A stretch of DNA of 64,000 nt from Hybos culiciformis (Eukaryota; Arthropoda; Insecta; Diptera; Hybotidae): contig OZ023273.1 of assembly GCA_964007475.1 (NCBI GenBank), positions 64,986,108 through 65,050,107 of the forward strand, written 5' to 3'. Each line of letters opens with the position of its first letter. The stretch's first letter is position 1. The position numbers and the translations under genes were made by a program. Under the pieces are notes generated by a model, which made no database searches, was not told the origin of the DNA, and worked only from the letters and a program-made list of their open reading frames with translations. Below are positions 60,670 to 64,000 of the stretch, one piece after another.

Positions 60670-62375
60670 CTAAGAATCACTTTTTTCAATTGAACGGTTG
60701 GATGAGGCTGGAATTGCATCAATTATTATTTTAAAATTTTTATCAGGCCAATCAAATTCTTTTCTTTCTGTCAACTCATTATTAACATCCAAACACTTGA
60801 AAGCTTCCATCATTCTTGGTATAAAATCATCTGGGATTAAAACTTGAATCCAATAACCAATTACTACAAATGGATTCCCTTTACTTGCGACGCTACCACT
60901 AACAGTTTCACTAACAAAAGTTATTGCCAAATTTTGAGCACAATGTTTGAATGTAAAATGTCTACCATGCCGAATTCTATCTTTAATTGCTAAAAGCAAA
61001 AACTTTGCTGCATATGGCGCTAAAATTAATTCAAGTCCATCCAGATATAAAACGTTAGGGGCAAGAGGTTGAAAATCTAGTGGACATGATTTTTGAAGTG
61101 AATGATTTACTGACATTGTTTGTTGCCAAACATAATTTTCATTTTTATCTTGTGGCTGCTCTTGGAACACATTATTTTCATCCATTAAACATTGTTCATT
61201 TAAACTTTCTGAATCAATTTCATTCTTAAAGTGTTTATGCAATTCTTTAAATGAAAATTCAGCATTTATTCCAGCCAAATCCGAACCTTGTTTCTCTAAG
61301 TCATCCTGGAGTTGTAACAAGGTCTCGGGAAATAATTCAAATAAATTTCTCGACCGACTCATGTCAGTTACAAGCCATTCACCACCAGTAGTTACATCAC
61401 GCTTTAAATAGTTTAATACACCTAGTCCATTCCATCGAGAGGCTTGTTCTAATTCCTCTTCAGTTACACCAACAATTTGGCAAAATTGTACGGAACCAAA
61501 TGGTGTTGGTAGGACACCTAATTGAACATCTTCAGCAATTAAAAGATGTTGTATTCCAGAATTACTGTTATTTAATGCCTTACGCCATGGAACATTATCG
61601 CCTGGACAAAAGCGGTTACCACTTTTAAAACAATAACGTGCCAATGCCTGTAAAAGATTTGCGGGCCACGATGGCGGTCGATCTTGTCCTGTATTACTTT
61701 TGGGATCTGAATCAGATTTTGCTAATCGAAAAGTAAGTTCAAATCCCATCCCTGATCTTAATTCTGCTTTATCGAATGAATTCTCAATTAGATGTACTCT
61801 TCCGTCTCCATGTAAATCAGAAAGGCCAAAGCTTATATAATGCCAATGTGGAGGAATTGCTTGTTCTGGATTTCCCTTATTGAAATACATGCTTATGTAG
61901 TCTAACGGATCTTCACCTCCTAGCCAATATTTTAACACAGTTGTTACTAAAAATACAATTTTCTTTAATTTTATTTCGTGAAAAGGCTCAATGTTAGTTC
62001 TCATTTATACTGATACTAAGTGTATGTAGGTATTAAATATTTAGAGGAAAATTCTACTTAATACAATCGGAGCATGTCAACCAACTTTTAAGATTTAACT
62101 TGAGTAGGAAGGTACCAACCTAGTCCTAGATATTTATGATTCCAGTTCACATCAGCAGATCCATTCACTCATATTACCTATATTATATTTTTTTTTATTT
62201 CTATGTTGGTAGTGACACTAGCACACCTCTTTACCTTGTAGGTACCTACTAGGATTTAAAAAAAATTATCACGAAATTTACCTTGAAGAGGATTCGTTTG
62301 ATCAGGATAAATAGCTTTGCAACAATCAATCAAAGTCTTTAAGCCTGGCGGAATAATTCCATTTGAAATAGCCAT
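60670..62375 (-). CDS. Su(fu): Suppressor of fused, Hedgehog-pathway inhibitor
   Basis: Sufu binds Ci/Gli transcription factors and holds them inactive in the cytoplasm until Hedgehog signals. Minus strand, two coding exons: 62375-62282 (ATG at 62375, MAISNGIIPPGLKTLIDCC onward) and 61946-60670, across a 335-bp GT-AG intron, phase 1; 1371 nt, 456 aa, close to the fly and human lengths. The junction restores the family sequence YPDQTNPLQ-VTTVLKYWLGGEDPLDY. N-terminal domain about residues 20-230 includes HWHYISFGLSDLHGDGRVH, GFELTFRL, PPSWPANLLQALARY and TPFGSVQFCQIVGV with EWLVTDMSRSR. A variable polar loop (about 240-330) separates it from the C-terminal domain with HGRHFTFKHCAQNLAITFVS. The ATG at 62004 lies in the intron and is not the start. 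Confidence 0.96.
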
Positions 62376-64000
62376 ATTTTAAAATACAAGTATGAAATAA
62401 TGAATAAAATATAAAATGCTACAAAAATAAAATGAAATCTTCCTAAATTACAATACAAAAAAAAAATATTAAACTAAATTATAATTATATTGTTAACAAT
62501 TTAGGGTGACCATCTGTTCTACATACTTTTAAAGAATATAAATTTACCTAATATGTACTCTGTTTGAGATTTATTTACCTACTCTTTTTTCGAATTGACT
62601 ATAAAGAGTAAATACATTTTGTGAAACATAATCTAATCATAAAGGAAGTATAAATAAGAAAATTCATTTCATACAAAAAATTCAAATGAATAAATTAAAC
62701 TTAAATGTCGCTCTATATGAAATCACTATCCTAATTATATTCAAAAATCTTCAAAAGGGTTCACTTTTCACTCACTCAGTTATTATTTTTTTTATTTATT
62801 TATTTATTCATATAACAATAAAAAAGCCATTCATGGCTTATACAAATTATTGTGAGAGTACAAGACAAAGAACTTAAAATAAAATTATAAATTTATTCAT
62901 TATTATTATTATATTAACTTAATTACAGTTTTTAAATTATAAATCTTAAATCTTAAATTTAAAATTTTTAAATTTATCAAACATATGTTTCTATGTTTTT
63001 GTTTTTGTTTTTATTTTTATGTTTATGTTCATGTTTATGTTTATGTTTATGTTTATGTTTCCCCTATATCTGGATCCAAAAAAAAAAAAAAAAACTTAAC
63101 GAAATTAAATTAAATTAAATCCCATGATAGGATCCTTATTTTTGATAGAAAAAATTGAAAAATATCAGATACCTACTTAGGCGTATTTTCAACCCCTGTA
63201 CTAAAGTAAAAAAGAAAATAATAAAAAAAAAAATCGGGGTCGCAAGACAAGTGTTTTCCATACACTTTTTTAATTTTTAAGAAAATGGTCGCCCTAATCT
63301 AAACAAAAATTTATGTCAAAGTGGTAAGCGTAGCCGCGAAGCGAAAGGCAAATCATAAAAACTTAAATATAGAATAATTGCCATAAGACAAGAATATTCT
63401 AGCTAGTCAGAAAGAATCATAAATAAAAGTGAAATATTTAAATGAAATTATAAATACTGAATAAGTTTGTTAAATTTCTATTTTGTTCACAATTTTCTTA
63501 TTTTTTACTTATTTATTTTTCATTCAACTTCGACTTTGTTGCTTCATGGCAAATTTGTATTTATTCCCTTTTAGGATTCCAAAAATATCTAATTAGATGT
63601 AATTTCAGCAGCTACTAAGAAAATAACTTGAACAAATTATATTTGTAATTTTGTAATTTTGGAACTTAAAAATAATTATCATAGCTTTTCCATAACTTTT
63701 TAACGAACATCTATCCCACTAACTTTTGGTCAGCACTTTCAGTGGTAAATGAATATACTGGGAGACAAAATAGCTTGTAACGAAATAAATGCTGCGCCTC
63801 TTGCAATATTGTGCCCTAGACAGGAGAAGTGCACGCCTAGTCCTCGCACCAGGGCTGCATACATGTTGAAAGCTTATGTACAAATATATAAACTTGCTTA
63901 TCTATTAACATCATCCTTTCAACATTATACTTGTAAAGTACGATTCAAATCACTTGTCCAATCCGTTATGCAAAGCTTTCTCTTTCCATTACAAAATTCC
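62376..64000. other. Region upstream of Sufu, no gene seen
   Basis: Presumed Sufu promoter just above 62375, then A+T-rich sequence. Frame 62686-62877 is unrecognised. A locally G+C-richer stretch at 63785-63865 ('cctagacaggagaagtgc...') resembles no gene known to me. Confidence 0.4.
63014..63060 (+). repeat. (TTTATG)n microsatellite
   Basis: About eight hexamer copies, one of them altered to TTCATG. Confidence 0.85.

Noticed and set aside
60426..60722. 98-aa minus-strand protein next to Sufu
   Set aside because: It starts inside the Sufu coding sequence in another frame and continues into 3' UTR; the hydrophobic run is A+T-driven.
61947..62004. ATG at 62004 as the Sufu start
   Set aside because: The codons from 62004 to 61947 do not resemble Sufu and end exactly at an acceptor. 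Splicing from 62282 restores the conserved NPLQ-VTTVLKYWLGG sequence.
1..64000. tRNA, snRNA and CRISPR arrays
   Set aside because: I looked for B-box-like GGTTCRANTCC strings, snRNA signatures and regular spacer arrays. The only tRNA-related sequence is the retroelement primer site near 54900; the 59-bp array has no unique spacers and the genome is eukaryotic.

Overview
This is a very A+T-rich, intron-bearing insect nuclear genome segment. It has GT-AG introns, A-rich leaders, many miniature transposons and long gene-poor stretches. Four genes can be supported by conserved protein sequence: a Ninjurin gene (+, 682-6449), Axin (+, 40374-47792), ribosomal protein L32 (+, 57122-58532) and Suppressor of fused (-, 60670-62375). 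From memory, the RpL32 protein looks most fly-like (C-terminus [13 protein letters not shown]), so a dipteran or another holometabolous insect is likely. I cannot name a species.

Layout. 0.7-6.4 kb holds Ninjurin: a constant 5' part (three exons plus a possible 27-nt microexon) followed by three alternative 3'-terminal exon sets, each supplying a different second half of the two transmembrane helices. 7.1-8.0 kb is a striking array of 59-bp palindromic repeats. 8.0-8.7 kb looks like a transcription start and A-rich leader ending in a strong splice donor. 8.7-40 kb has no recognisable gene. It contains hAT-like, Helitron-like, pogo-like and PIF/Harbinger-like miniature elements, a 409-bp near-perfect inverted repeat, tandem repeats, and a second possible upstream promoter/leader near 30.4-30.8 kb. 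Axin follows in ten coding exons (723 aa) with tankyrase-binding motif, RGS domain, GSK3- and beta-catenin-binding segments and DIX domain. 48-56.6 kb is again a transposon field, including an intact-looking TRIM-type LTR element nested in a MITE. RpL32 (with a TOP-like leader) and Sufu then face each other tail to tail, and the window ends in repeats.

Axin (Wnt destruction-complex scaffold) and Sufu (Hedgehog-pathway Gli inhibitor) are both negative regulators of developmental signalling and sit about 13 kb apart, separated by RpL32. Ninjurin acts in membrane rupture and cell adhesion. There is no operon-like coupling; these are ordinary separately transcribed genes. The most notable single observations are the Ninjurin C-terminal exon choice, the palindromic 59-bp array, the hairpin at 20.2-20.6 kb, and the young TRIM with a tRNA-Trp-type primer site. 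I saw no complete novel multi-gene system.
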